From NCBI RefSeq assembly GCF_040712315.1, contig NC_134021.1, positions 43,339,501 through 43,403,500 of the forward strand: a stretch of DNA of 64,000 nt, written 5' to 3'. This stretch comes from Castanea sativa. Taxonomy: Eukaryota > Streptophyta > Magnoliopsida > Fagales > Fagaceae. A program made the translations under genes and the position numbers. The notes beneath the pieces are model-generated. The model saw nothing but the letters and a program-made list of their open reading frames with translations. It was not told where the DNA came from and did not search any database. Of this stretch, positions 23,161 through 35,039 are shown in pieces; the stretch's first letter is position 1; each line of letters starts with the position of its first letter.

Positions 23161-26100
23161 CTTTAGGTTGCACTTTCACCATGTCCACAGATGACCTCAA
23201 AAACATCATCGCTAATGTCATTCGTATGGTTGGTAATGCATCTTATTCCTCTTCTTTCTCAGCTTTATCTGGTATGTCTCCTTCCTTTCGACTTATGGAT
23301 TCTGCTTGTTGCAATCATATGACACCTCACTCGTTCTTATTTTCTAAACTTAAACTTGCACCACACCCTCTTAATATTCGCACAGCAAATGGTTCCACAA
23401 TTTCTGGTCATAATATAGGTTCCATTTCGACCTCCAAGCTCTCAGTATTTGGAGTCTTTAATGTTCTTGACCTTTCTTACAATTTATTTTCTGTGGGACA
23501 ATTGGCTGATTTGGGTTATTGCATTATAATTTATTTTCTGTGGGACAATTGGCTAATTTGGGTTATTGCATTATATTTGATTATTCTGGGTGTATTGTGC
23601 AGGATTCAAGGACAGGACAGGAGCTTGAGATTGGTCCCAGAGTTGGGCGTATGTTTCCCGTGGACAACCTTTGTCTTCCACTTGTTGCTCCTGTTTTTGT
23701 TGCCGTAGCTGCTGCAGTTTCTTCTACTCCTTCCCTTGCACTTTGGCATGCTCGACTTGGTCACGCATCTTCTTCTAAGGTACAACAATTGGTTTCTAGA
23801 GGTTTGTTAGGTTCAGTGTCTACAGAAAATTTTGATTGTGTTTCATGTCAATTAGGAAAACAACCAGCTTTGCCTTTTAATACTAGTGAATTAATATCCA
23901 CTGATATCTTTGACCTTATTCATTCTGATGTTTGAGAGCCTTCCTCTGTCTCTAGTATTGGTGGATCTCAATATTTTGTTGTCTTTGTTGATGATTACTC
24001 TTGCTATAGCTGGATTTTTAATATGAAACATCGTTCAGAATTATTGCAAGTATATTCCAATTTTGCAAAAATGGTTGAAACTCAATTTTGCAAACGTATC
24101 AAAATTTTTCGATATGATAATGCTCTTGAGTACACTCTATATACTTTCCAAGCTGTTTTACATTTCTATGGCACTGTTCATCAACTAACTTGTCCAGGTA
24201 TCTTTCAGCAAAATGGTAGAGCTGAACGAAAACTTCGTCATATTCTTGGCACTGTTCGTACTCTCCTTCTCTTTGCCAAAGTTCCTGCTCCTTTTTGTAG
24301 CGAAGCTACTCTTCATTCTGTTCATGCTATTAATCGCATTCCCAGTCTTGTCATCCAAAATCAAACTCCATATGAGCGCCTTTTTAGGTCACCTCCGAAC
24401 TATCACCACCTTCGCTCCTTCGGTTTTGCTTGTTTCGTTCTTCTTCAGCCACATGAGCATAATAAACTTGAGCCTCAATCAAGGCTTTGTTGTTTTCTTG
24501 GCTATGGCAAAACTCAAAAGGGGTATCAGTGTTATGATCCTGTTTCTCATCGTCTTCGTACCTCCCTCAATGTTGTCTTTTGGGAACATTGCCTCTTTGT
24601 CGAGCTTTCTCTTTCGTGCTTCTCTATCTTCCTCCTCTGTCTTAGATCTATTTTCAGATGAGGCACATATTTCTTTTGTAGCTGCTCCTGACCCTCCTAT
24701 AGCTACTCCTGACCCTTCTGTAGCTACTCCTGATCCTTTTGTAGCTGCTCCTGATTCTCCTGTAGACTTCTCTATCCAACCACCAGATATCCTTGATCCC
24801 TTCCCTAGTTCCCCCTTTAATGAACAGGTGGAAGATGAACAGGTCAAAGATGAGTTACCCAACCCTGAGCTTGGGTCCCCTGCTCCTGCTCCACCTAAAG
24901 ATCTTGCACAAGACATTCCACCTCTTCACTCAATTCGGGTAAGATCCATTCCTGCACATTTACTTGACTGTCATTGTTATACTACCCTTGCTACATTACA
25001 CGAGCCTCACACCTATCGTGAGGCTTCCACTGACCATTTATGGCAAATTGCAATGAAAGAGGAACTTTATGCATTATCTAAAAACCATACTTGGGACTTG
25101 GTGACTCTCCCCCCCTAGGAAATCTGTGGTTAGTGTAAGTGGATTTACAAGATTAAGACTCACTCTGATGGGTCCACTGAGTGCTACAAAACTCATCTTA
25201 TTACAAAAAGTTTTACATAGGAGTATGGGACTGATTATGAAGAGACCTTTGCTCCGGTTGCTCGTATCTCATTTGTTCGTGCCCTCTTAACTGTTGCTGC
25301 TGCTAGTAAATGGGACCTTTTCCAAACGGATGTCAAAAATACATTCCTTAATGGGGATTTAAGTGAAGAAGTTTATATGCAACCTACTCCTGGTCTTTCT
25401 ATTGAATCAAACAAGGTTTGTCACCTTCGACGTGTGCTTTATGGCCTTAAACAAGCTCCACGAGCTTGGTTTGCCAAATTCAGCTCTACCATCTCTCGCT
25501 TGGGTTACATGGCCAGTCATTATGATTCTACCTTATTTCTTCATCGCACTGACAAATGCACTATTTTACTTCTCCTGTATGTGGATGATGTGATCATAAT
25601 TGGTGATGACCTCAGTGTCATTCAAGAACTCAAGGATTTTCTCAGTCAGTAGGTTAAGATGAAAGATCTTGGACATCTCAGTTACTTCTTGGGTCTTGAA
25701 ATCACTCATTCTACTGATTGACTTTACATTACTCAAGTCAAGTATGCCTTTGAACTCTTGTTTCGAGCTGGACTCATTGATAACAAGACTGTTGATGCTT
25801 CAATTGAGCTTAATGCGCATCAGACTCCTTTAGGGGGAAACCATTGTCTAGTCCCTCTCTTTACAAATGCTTGGTTGGCAGCCTAGTTTATCTCACTGTT
25901 ACTCATCCAAACATTTCCTATGCTGTTCACCAAGTGAGCCAGTATCTATCTGCTCCAAGATCGACTCACTATGCTGTTGTTCTGTGCATTCTTCGGTACC
26001 TAAAGGGCACTCTCTTCCATAGTCTTTTCTACTCTGCTCAGTCTCCTCTTATTCTCTGTGCATTTTCTGATGCTGATTGGGTAAGAGATCTCACTGATCG

Positions 26101-26530
26101 CAGGTCCACCATTTGTTATTACTTCCTTCTTCGTTTTTCTCTAATTTCTTAGTGAAGCAAGAAATAAACTCATGTAGCCCGCTCCAGTACTGAAGCAGAA
26201 TATCGTGCCCTTGCTGATACCACATCTGAGCTCCTTTGGCTACGATGGCTTCTCAAAGACTTAGGTGTGTCTACATCCTCTGCTACTCCTCTTTATTGTG
26301 ACAACAATAGTGCCATTCATATTGCTCACAATGATGTCTTCCATGAATAGACTAAACACATCGAGATCGATTGTCATTTTATCTGTTATCGTCTTGTCCA
26401 TGGTGCTCTCAAGTTGATCTCAGTCTCCTCTACAAATCAATTTGTAGATATCTCCACCAAGTGACATCTTAAGGGACGCCTTTGTACTTTGGTTGACAAC
26501 CTCAAGTTGGTCTCACATCCACCTTGAGTT
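23061..26530 (+). pseudogene. copia pol polyprotein, multiply broken
   Basis: Protease is marked by MDSACCNHMT near 23298. The integrase zinc finger is HARLGH...CVSCQLGK (about 23747-23870), and its core has the FRYDNALEYT Asp and the NGRAERK Glu (about 24110-24240). Reverse transcriptase shows the FAPVAR segment, YGLKQAPRAW and the catalytic YVDD at 25578-25589. RNase H shows SDADW, STEAEYRAL and YCDNNSAI (about 26065-26310). A 47-bp tandem duplication at 23481-23574 shifts the frame, and stops at 23933-23935, within 25118-25160, at 25650-25652 and elsewhere break the rest. It cannot encode a working polyprotein. Confidence 0.9.
23481..23574 (+). repeat. 47-bp tandem duplication inside pol
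   Basis: AATTTATTTTCTGTGGGACA starts at 23481 and again at 23528. The 47-bp unit is not a multiple of three, so it shifts the frame after LFSVGQL. Confidence 0.92.
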
Positions 26531-26531
26531 T

Positions 26532-26540
26532 AAGGGGGGC
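26532..26540 (+). other. Polypurine tract of the copia element
   Basis: AAGGGGGGC directly precedes the 3' LTR; it is the plus-strand primer site. Confidence 0.85.
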
Positions 26541-26692
26541 TATTAACGTGTATAGTGTTATGGAATTTAGGCTCAACTAGATTACTTGTATAGCACACAT
26601 TCTTGTACTGCACTCCTATGCCTCCTATATAAAGGCACACATGTATATTTTTTAATGAAAAAATACAATACAATCATTCAGTATTTCTAACA
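26541..26692 (+). repeat. 3' LTR of the copia element
   Basis: Matches the 5' LTR from TATTAACGTGTATAG to GTATTTCTAACA. The first dinucleotide is TA instead of TG, and about 16 bp are missing before the TATA box. Confidence 0.92.
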
Positions 26693-27028
26693 CTTTTCTC
26701 TCTCTTTACATCTTCCTCTATCTTTTAAATTTTGTTTTTGTTAGATGCACACAAATTATTTGATAAAATAGTCGAACGTTTGTTTTATTTATTTATTTAC
26801 ATATATAAATTTCAACAAATTTAGTACGATAATATGCTGCAATTTTATTTTAAGATGGATTTGTAGATTTTTTTTTCCTAATTCTTAAGCATCTTCTTGC
26901 CAAAGTATATATAAATTGGATTATGCTACAACGAAACTATCAATTTAACCTCCATTGATATATATTTCAAAACAATGGTAGAGTAGATATTTAGATGAAC
27001 CCCATGAGGTGGCGTGGTGACAAATGGG
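26693..27028. other. AT-rich, no gene seen
   Basis: No open frame or repeat recognised, apart from the 8-bp target copy CAAATGGG at 27021-27028. Confidence 0.5.
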
Positions 27029-27581
27029 TAAGGGTGGCAAAATTGGACAAGACCTGCAAACCCGACATAACACGACACGAAATTAACATGTTATGGGTTA
27101 AGGTTTAATGGGTTCATGTCATATTCGGGTTGACACAAATAACCCGTTTAATAAACGAGTTAAGTTAGTCTTCAACACATAAAACTCGTTTGACATGTCT
27201 AACCCATTTAATTAAATGACGTTTTACCAATATATCCTTCAAACTCTAGGTATATAAACTTATTAATTGTTGTGGTTTAATTTTTTTTACATATTGTGAT
27301 TAATTATTTGTGATATTGAGATATGCTTTAGTTTTGAATGATTATTTGTGATTCAAAGTTCTGAATTTTATATTAAAAATATTTATTTGTTTGTTTTTTC
27401 ATTTTGATAAAATCTGATAAACATGTCAACATGACTGACCCATTTAATAAATAGGTCGTGTTAGGGTTGAGAAAACTTGACCCGTTTAATAAACATGTCG
27501 GTTAGTGTTGACCTATATAGTTAAATATTCATGAGTTGACACGATACGAACCCGACACGTGAACACAAGTTGCCACCCCTA
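27029..27581. mobile_element. Non-autonomous hAT-type element, 553 bp, with 8-bp target duplications
   Basis: Terminal inverted repeats are TAAGGGTGGCAA on the left and the complement of TAGGGGTGGCAA on the right, differing at one base. Flanking 8-bp copies are CAAATGGG (27021-27028) and CACATGGG (27582-27589), with one mismatch. The interior has repeated AACCCGTTTAATAAAC and ACCCGACACG phrases on both strands, so it is partly palindromic. There is no coding capacity. Confidence 0.85.
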
Positions 27582-27589
27582 CACATGGG

Positions 27590-28296
27590 CAAAGGTACAG
27601 ACAATTTAATGAACAAGTACTTCACCATTGCTAGATGTAAAACAAATCAAGAGATTGAATTAACTGTAGAATTTGAAATTTCTTTGTTGGGATTGTATGA
27701 TTTTAGGGGTTGGTATTTTTTTTACCATGTTGCAATACCATTGGATTTTTATTCAGATTTTGAGATAATGTCAAATGAAATTGTAATATGTTCAAAGATT
27801 GGATATTTTCTATTGAAAAACATGACTAGTGCAAAATATTACAGAATTCTTATGTTCTGCCCAATGCTCAATAAAAGGAGTTTTTTGTACGTTGAATGAT
27901 ATCGAGCAATTATATGCTTCAATGCAAAAATTAAAATATTTAGGGTTTTCCTCATTAAATGTTAAAAATGGTTTCGAATTTTCTTTAAGATAATGAAAGA
28001 TGCATAATGAGCATTGTTGAAATATGAAATTTTCAACATAAAAAGTGGTTACTTAAAAATTGCCAAGCAAAACGTATTAAAAAAACAATAATAAAAGTTT
28101 TGAATAAGTTTATGGGGTCAAAAATATATGTCTTCTTCACAAAAAAATGACAAGATTTTAAAGAGTGAGATGTGAGGTTAAATAAAATATCTCTGGCCAC
28201 ACGAGCCACCACAATTAAAGATGGAAGGATTGCCTTATTCAGCAAAAAGGTGATAAACATAGCAAAGGCTCGTGAAGTATATATAGTGTTGAGTCC
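27590..28296. other. Intergenic, no gene recognised
   Basis: A plus-strand open frame to 27899 begins inside the hAT element and contains no recognised domain. The rest is AT-rich. Confidence 0.45.
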
Positions 28297-28440
28297 TAGG
28301 GGCTGTTTGGCAGCCTAGTTATAACACATTTCCGCACATTTTAAATAACATTACACACATTTCCACACACATTTTCACCCATACGTGTATCAAAAACACC
28401 CAAACAATATAACTTAAACTACTCTCCCAAACACCCCCTA
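28297..28440. mobile_element. Short hAT-type MITE, about 144 bp
   Basis: The left end TAGGGGCTGTTTGG is matched by the complement of the right end CCAAACACCCCCTA. The interior has repeated CACATTTCC phrases. The 8-bp flanks do not match. Confidence 0.65.
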
Positions 28441-28644
28441 TACTTGTCAAAACTCAAAAACCGGTCTAGTCCTAGCTGGAAAGACTACTGTTCCAAGGAA
28501 CGTGTGTCACACAAAGAATTGTAATTCTTGCATGACAGGGGGCAACTATTGAAACTAAAAAAATGTGTCATAAAAAGAACGTCACTTCACGGCTTGTGGA
28601 CTAGATAATAGGATGAGATCAAATGTGTGGTCATCTACAAAAAG

Positions 28645-28725
<81 letters not shown>

Positions 28726-28924
28726 GGATCCACGTGAGGTGAAAAGCTACCTAGTCTGCTAGTCTTCCATTACCTATAAGAAAGGACTAAAGTGAGAAAA
28801 ATAAGGGCTAAAGGAAAAGTGGGCATGGCATCATCAAGAAGCAAGTCTACCATTCTCCATTAAAAAAAAAAAAAAAAAAAAAAAAAAGGAGAAAAAGGCT
28901 GAAAAGGTGGCCACTACAGGAACA
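28441..28924. other. Intergenic with (TA)n and poly(A) tracts
   Basis: Contains a (TA)37 microsatellite at about 28649-28722 and an A-run at 28862-28887. No gene seen. Confidence 0.7.
28649..28722. repeat. (TA)n microsatellite
   Basis: Seventy-four bases of uninterrupted TA. Confidence 0.97.
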
Positions 28925-31900
28925 AAAATATTAAAAACAATTGAAAAGCCGAAAGTGGGTGATGGCATGAATGTGAAAGAAGTTAACGACCCATGAATTG
29001 ATTAGTTAACAGAAAAAATAGGAGAAAACGGTTTCCCAATCCCTTTATAAATTAAAGGGGCCTTCAGCAAGAAAAAAAAAAGAAGAAGAAGAAGAGAAGC
29101 ACGATACACAGAGGGAAAAAAAGAGACACAATACAGATAAAGAGCAACAAGTAAAGGAGGAACACACAGCATTAGGAGGGGATTTTCTCGGTACCTTTCA
29201 TCCTGAAATCTCAACCTCATCATCTTTTTCAAATGTGAATTTTTGTTTGGTAAAAAAAATAGGGTTGGGTTTCATGAGGAGTTCCTAACTCCATGCATGA
29301 AGCTTTAAGTATGAGTCCCTGACTCGTAAATCCTATTTGAACATTGCCAAATAAAAAATCTTTCAAGCTTTGGTTCAGTGTTTTCTCAAATAGAGTCTTT
29401 GACTCTACCAAATTCAAATTCATAAGTAGAGTCCTTGACTCTACCATATTTTAATGGGGTCCTTGACTTTACCAAATTTATGGAATCCTTAACTCTACCA
29501 TTTTAATGAAGTCCTTGTCCCTACCAAATTAATGGAGTCCCTGACTCTAACTTTTTTATGGAGTCCCTGACTCTACCAAATTAATGGAGTACTCGACTCT
29601 ACTGAATTAATGGAGTTCTTAACTCTACCCCATCAATGGAGTCCTTGACTCCAGCAATTTTCAATGGAGTTCTTGACTCCACCATCAAATTAATGAAAGC
29701 ATTAACTCTACCAAATTAATTGTGACTAATTCTTTGGGATTATTCATTAATTCTTTAAACAAGAACAGAGTTAATAATTCTTTAAATAAAATGACCGTAA
29801 AAATGGGTTGGGAAAATTTTCCAATCCCAAATATGTTCACAATGATTAAATTGCTTCAAATAAGTTTTCTTTCCCTTAATTAAATTTAAGAATTTCAATC
29901 AAAATATTAGTAAAATTTTGACAAAGAAGCAAATGAAAGAAAGAGAAATTTGCTTAGACACTCAACTTCTTAGAAAATAATTATTAGTTAGATTGTCATA
30001 AATGCATGGCCCTTGAGATTAAAACAAATTATTTCACCCAAAATCAAAATTCAGCTGATGCTTAATTAAATACAAAGTATATGACTTAAATGTCCATCAT
30101 TTAAAATTGGGCAAAATTAATTTGATGATTTTAAATAAAAAACCTCACTTTAAGAACTACGAATTGGCATGATCCCCATCAAGGATACATAGGCAACCTA
30201 AACAAATTATTAGGTGCAGCCACAAAAAAACAAAAAAAAAAAAAAAAAAAAAAAAACACATATCCCCTTAAACATGAAAATAAATATATTTGAAAGAAAA
30301 ATATTAAAAACAATTGAAAAGCTGAAAGTGGGTGATGGCATGAACGTGAAAGAAATTCATGGCCCATGAATTGATCAGTTAACTGAAAAACTAGGGGAAA
30401 ACAGTTTCCCAACCCCTCTATAAACTAAAGTGGCCTTCTACAAGAAAAAAAAAAGGAAAAAAGAAGAAGAGAAGCACGCACACACAGAGATTAAAAAACA
30501 CACACAGACAGAGATAAAGAGCAACAAGTAAAGGAGGAACACACAACATTAGGTGGGGACTTGATCAATCCCTTTCTTCTCTAAATCTCTCCCTCTTCAT
30601 CTTTTTCAAATCTGAATTTTTGTTTGGTAAAACAAATAGGGTTGGGTTTCATTAGGAGTTCCTAACTCCATGCGCGAAGCTTTAGGTATGAGTCCCTGAC
30701 TCGTAAATCCTACTTGAACATTACCAAATAAAAATTCTTTCAAGCTTTGGTTCATTATTTTCTCAAGTAGAGTCCTTGACTCTACCAAATCAAATTCATC
30801 AATGGAGTCCTTGACTCTACCATATTTTAATGGAGTCCCTGACTCTACCAAATTAGTGGAGTCCCTGACTCTACCAAATTAATGAAGTCTTCGACTCTAC
30901 TAAATTAATGAAGTTCTTGACTCTACCCCATCAATGGAGTCCTTGACTCCACCAATTTTTAATGGAGTTTTTGACTCCACCCTCAAATTAATGGAGGCAT
31001 TAACTCTACTAAATTAATTGTGACTAATTCTTTGGGATTATTAATTAATTCTTCAAACAAGATTACAGTTAACAATTCTTAAAATAAAATGACCGTTAAA
31101 TTGGGTTGGGAAAATTTTCCATTCCCAAATATGTTCACAATAATTAAATTGCTTCAAAGATGTTTTCTTTCCCTTAATTAAATTTGGGAATTTCAATCAA
31201 GATATGATTAAAATTCCGACAAAGATTCAAATGAAAGAGAATGAAATTTGCTTAGACATTCAACTTCTTAAAAAAGAATTATTAGTTCGATTGTCATAAA
31301 AGCATGGTCCTTGAGATTGAAACAAATTATTTCATAGAAAATAAAAATTAAGTTGATGCTTAATTAAATACAAAGTATTTGATTTAAACGTCCATGATTT
31401 AAAATTGGGCAAAATTAATTTGAGGATTTTAAATCTAAAACCTCACTTTAAGAACTACATATTGGCTTGATCCCAGTCAAGGCTACGTAGGCAACCTAAA
31501 CTAATTATTAGGTGCAGCCACAAATAAATAAAAACACATATCCCCTTAAACATGAAAATAAATAAATTTGAAAGAAAAATATTAAAAACAATTGAAAAGC
31601 CAAAAGTGGGTGTTGGCATGAACGTGAAAGAAGTTAATGGCCCAGGAGTTGATCAGTTAACTGAAAAAATGGGTGAAAACGGTTTCCCAATCCGTCTATA
31701 AACTAAAGCAGCCTTCGGCAAGAAAAAAAAAACTGAAAAAAAGAGCAGAAGCACACACACACAGAGATAAGAAAAGAGATACAGGCAGAGATAAAGAGCA
31801 ACAAGTAAAGGAGGAACACACAACATTAGGTGGGGATTTTATCAGTCCCTTTCTTCTCTAAATCTCTCCCTCTTCATCTTTTTCAAATTTGAATTTATTT

Positions 31901-33106
31901 TAGGTAAAACAAAGAGGGTTGGGTTTCAACAGGAGTTCCTAACTCCATTCGTGAAGCTTTAGGTGCGAGTCTCGACTCGTAAATCCTATTTGAATATTAC
32001 CAAATAAAAATTCTTTCAAGCTTTGGTTAAGTGTTTTCTAAGTTGAGTCCTTGACTCTACCAAATCAAATTCATAGATGGAGTCCTTGACTCTATCATAT
32101 TTTAATGAAGTCATTCACTCTTCCAAATTAATGGCGTCGTTGACTCTTCCATTCAAATGGAGTTCCTGACTCTACCAAATTAATAGAATCTGCAACTCTA
32201 CTAAATTAATGGAGTTCTTGACTCTACCCCATCAATGGAGTCCTTGACTCCACCAATTATTAATGGACTTTTTGACTCCACCATCAAATTAATGGAGGCA
32301 TTAACTCTACCAAATTAATCGTGACTAATTTTTTGGGATTATTAATTAATTCTTTAAACAAGATTAGAGTTAATAATTCTTAAAATAAAATGACCGTAAA
32401 ATTAGGTTGGGAAAATTTTCCATTCCCAAATATGTTCCCAATGATTGAATTACTTCAAAGGAGTTTTCTTCCCCTTAATTAAATTTGGGAATTTCAATCA
32501 AAATATGATTAAAATTCCACCGTCAAATTAATGGAGGCATTAACTCTATCAAATTAATCGTGACTAATTCTTTTTGATTATTAATTAATTCTTTAAACGA
32601 GATTAGAGTTAATAATTCTTAAAATAAAATGACCGTAAAATTGGGTTGGGAAAATTTTCCATTCCCAAATATGTTCCCAATGATTAAATTGCTACAAAGG
32701 AGTTTTCTTTCCCTTAATTAAATTTGGGAATTTCAATCAGAATATGATTAAAATTCTGACAGAGATTCAAATGTAAGAGAGTGAAATTTTCTTAAACATT
32801 CAACTTCTTAAAAAAGAATGATTAGTTCGATTTTCATAAAAGCATGGTCCTTGAGACTAAAACCAATTATTTCATCCAAAATCAAAATTAAGTCGATGCT
32901 TAATTAAATACAAAGCATTTGACTTAAATGTCCATCATTTAAAATTGGGCAAAATTAATTTGAGGGTTTTAAATCTAAAACCTCACTTTAAGAACTATGA
33001 ATTGGGTTGATCCCCGTCAAGGCTACGTGGGCAACCTAAACAAATTATTAGGTGTAGTCACAAGTAAATAAAAACACATATCCCGTTAAACATGAAAATA
33101 AATAAA
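28925..33106 (+). repeat. Tandem array M of the hairpin-rich unit (third array, between the duplicates)
   Basis: Same unit as arrays A and B. Anchors lie at about 29172, 30549 and 31826, preceded by a partial unit that enters at the GAAAGTGGGTGATGGCATG block. TATA-like boxes lie at about 29046, 30418 and 31697. All three full units keep the complete hairpin block; none is of the shortened type. The array ends abruptly at about 33106. Its flanks do not match those of arrays A or B, so it is a separate locus of the same family. Confidence 0.85.
32279..32756 (+). repeat. 238-bp tandem duplication inside array M
   Basis: The block beginning CACCATCAAATTAATGGAGG is followed directly by a second copy from about 32517, within one array unit. 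No other unit in the window shows this. Confidence 0.8.
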
Positions 33107-33256
33107 CTCATGTACAAGTTCAACGTGTTTGAATCAAAGGGTTTTCCCTTGAAACAAGGGGTTGTAATTAAGAGATACATTATCTTGAATGGGCACTACT
33201 CACATCAATAAAACTCATACGCCAAAAGGCCTATGGGTGAAATTATGTTTGACGAA
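33107..33256. other. Short spacer, no gene seen
   Basis: Unique sequence with no recognised feature. Confidence 0.4.
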
Positions 33257-33375
33257 TCTTTAAACATAATTTGACGACATTTGTTGAACATAATTTTACG
33301 ACGTTTGTTAAACATAAGTTGATAATGTTTGTTAAACATAGTTTGACAACGTTTGTTAAACATAATCTAACAATT
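33257..33375 (+). repeat. About 24-bp minisatellite, five copies
   Basis: The monomer ACGTTTGTTAAACATAATTTG repeats with small changes from GACGACATTTGTTGAACATA onward. A plus-strand open frame (33271-33477) over it reads a TFVKHNL-type peptide repeat, but nothing else supports coding. Confidence 0.8.
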
Positions 33376-34420
33376 ATTGTTAACAATTTTCGTCAACTAG
33401 CATATAAAATAATTGTAACCTTAGAGGGTATCAATATTTTATTAACGATCAACATATCAAAGTTGTATTATTTCTAAATCATCTGCAATATTGGTGGTTC
33501 ACTTTAGGGTTATTAATTTGGATTCATGAGTAACCTTGCCTATCCTTTTTGTGGACTAAATGGTTTTTTTTTTTGATAGATGGACTAAATGGTTTTTGAG
33601 ATGTCATGAAGATTGCATTTGAAAACTTGAATTTGGATTAGATTTGGATTCTAAATCAATATATTAAAAGTCCATGATTTCAAATCCACTGAATTTAGAT
33701 ATCATAATTTCAAATCCAAGGATTCTTTAGGTTTAAAATCTTTGGTAGATTTGTCAAATTCAAATCCTTAACCTTTTTTAAAGCATCCAAAGGCAGTTTT
33801 TAGATTTTAATCACCCGAATTCAAACCCACATACCAAAATCTTGCCATCCAAACCCACCAAAATGGTATTTCAAATATAGGTTTAGGACCATGGATGATG
33901 GTAATATTTGGCGCTGGGATGGAAAATGACACAATGAACATTTGAAGCTTTGTATTTTTTAATCCCTTTCAAAATTAAACTATTAATTCCATATGCATGT
34001 TTTTTTTTTTTTTTTGCAAAGCAAGTTTGCATCATTTTAGTTTCCTCTCTTGGTGTATTTGACCCCACACTATGCTCTTTGAGGCTTGAGGTTTCCAAAA
34101 TGATTTGGTAGTGAAAACGATTCTTTTTAATGTAGATTTGATGAACCAAACACACATTTAAGATTTGGTAGTAGAGTCTCTCTCTCTCCACTATCTCTAC
34201 GCCTCAATTTGTTTGGTTGGTTTTTACTTATTAAAAAAAAGTTGGTTTTTGTAGCACAGATTGTCAAACACCTCTGATTTTGAAGTTGGCCCCCTACAAT
34301 AAGGTCTAGTCTTTCGATAGTTAGTGCAAAATAATCTTGGTAATCCTTCCATAATGAAATTCATGCAAATTGAGTATTGGCCTTAATAAATCTATCGTGT
34401 CATTGTTAGTAACTTGAGTC
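33376..34420. other. Intergenic, no gene recognised
   Basis: AT-rich. Repeated AAATCCAAGGATT and TTCAAATCC phrases between 33600 and 33830 look like a decayed inverted repeat. A 102-codon minus frame at 33883-34191 is not recognised. Confidence 0.4.
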
Positions 34421-35039
34421 CAAGGCTGTAAACGAGCTAAGCTTTGTCGAGTAGTGAATATTCAAGCTTGGCTCGATAGCAAAAATAGAATGTTCAAGCT
34501 TGGCTTGAACTTGATACAAGCCTAAAAATAAAGTTCAAGCTTAAGCTCATTATAAAGTATATAAGTTTGAGCCTGGCTTGGCTTGGCTTGATTTATTAAT
34601 TAAGCGAAGCTCGAGCTCAATGTCAAGCCCGAACTCAAGCTCAATATCATGCTTTTGAACTTAAGATCCAACACAAGTATATTATCAAGCCTAAATCAAG
34701 TTTATTATCTTGCCTATTTGGTTTGGATGAGTGGTCTCAACTTATAATTAATTAAAGTCTTAGAAGGATATGAGCTTACTGGTCAAGCTCATATCAATTT
34801 TATTACCAAACTCATAAATAAGCCTAGGCTCAACTTGTTTTGTTACTTTTGTATCGAGCCTTGGTGTTCACAAGCTTGTTCATGAACAATATTTTTTACT
34901 TGGGCTCAACTCGTTTATTAAACAAGCCTAAAACTAAAGTTTAAGCTTGGCTTGTTTATAAACAAACAAACATGAACAAATTTTTTATCGAGCCAAGCTC
35001 GAGCTGTTTATGAATAGCTTGGTCCATTTACAACTCTAG
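34421..35039. mobile_element. Non-autonomous TIR element rich in AAGCTTGGCTCGA motifs
   Basis: The left end CAAGGCTGTAAACGAGC and the right end (complement of GGTCCATTTACAACTCTAG) are imperfect inverted repeats. The interior repeats AAGCTTGGCTTG, GAGCTCGAGC-type and CTCATAAATAAGCC phrases many times on both strands. This resembles a family common in plant intergenic DNA with GTAAACGAGC ends. No target duplication was identified. Confidence 0.5.

Larger units (their letters stand above)
22184..26692 (+). mobile_element. Degenerate Ty1/copia LTR retrotransposon
   Basis: Full structural layout: 5' LTR, primer-binding site, gag zinc-knuckle remnant, protease, integrase, reverse transcriptase, RNase H, polypurine tract, 3' LTR. 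The PR-INT-RT-RH order is diagnostic of Ty1/copia. All coding parts are broken by stops and frameshifts. The LTRs have diverged visibly and differ by an indel of about 16 bp. The 5-bp flanks (GAGGC left, CTTTT right) do not match, so there is no target duplication. It lies outside the duplicated region. Confidence 0.93.

Noticed and set aside
24213..25118. 301-codon plus-strand frame within the copia element
   Set aside because: Its first half is out of frame with integrase; only the later Pro/Asp-rich part corresponds to the linker before reverse transcriptase. It is covered by the pol pseudogene.
27570..27899. 109-codon plus-strand frame
   Set aside because: Starts inside the hAT element and shows no recognisable domain.
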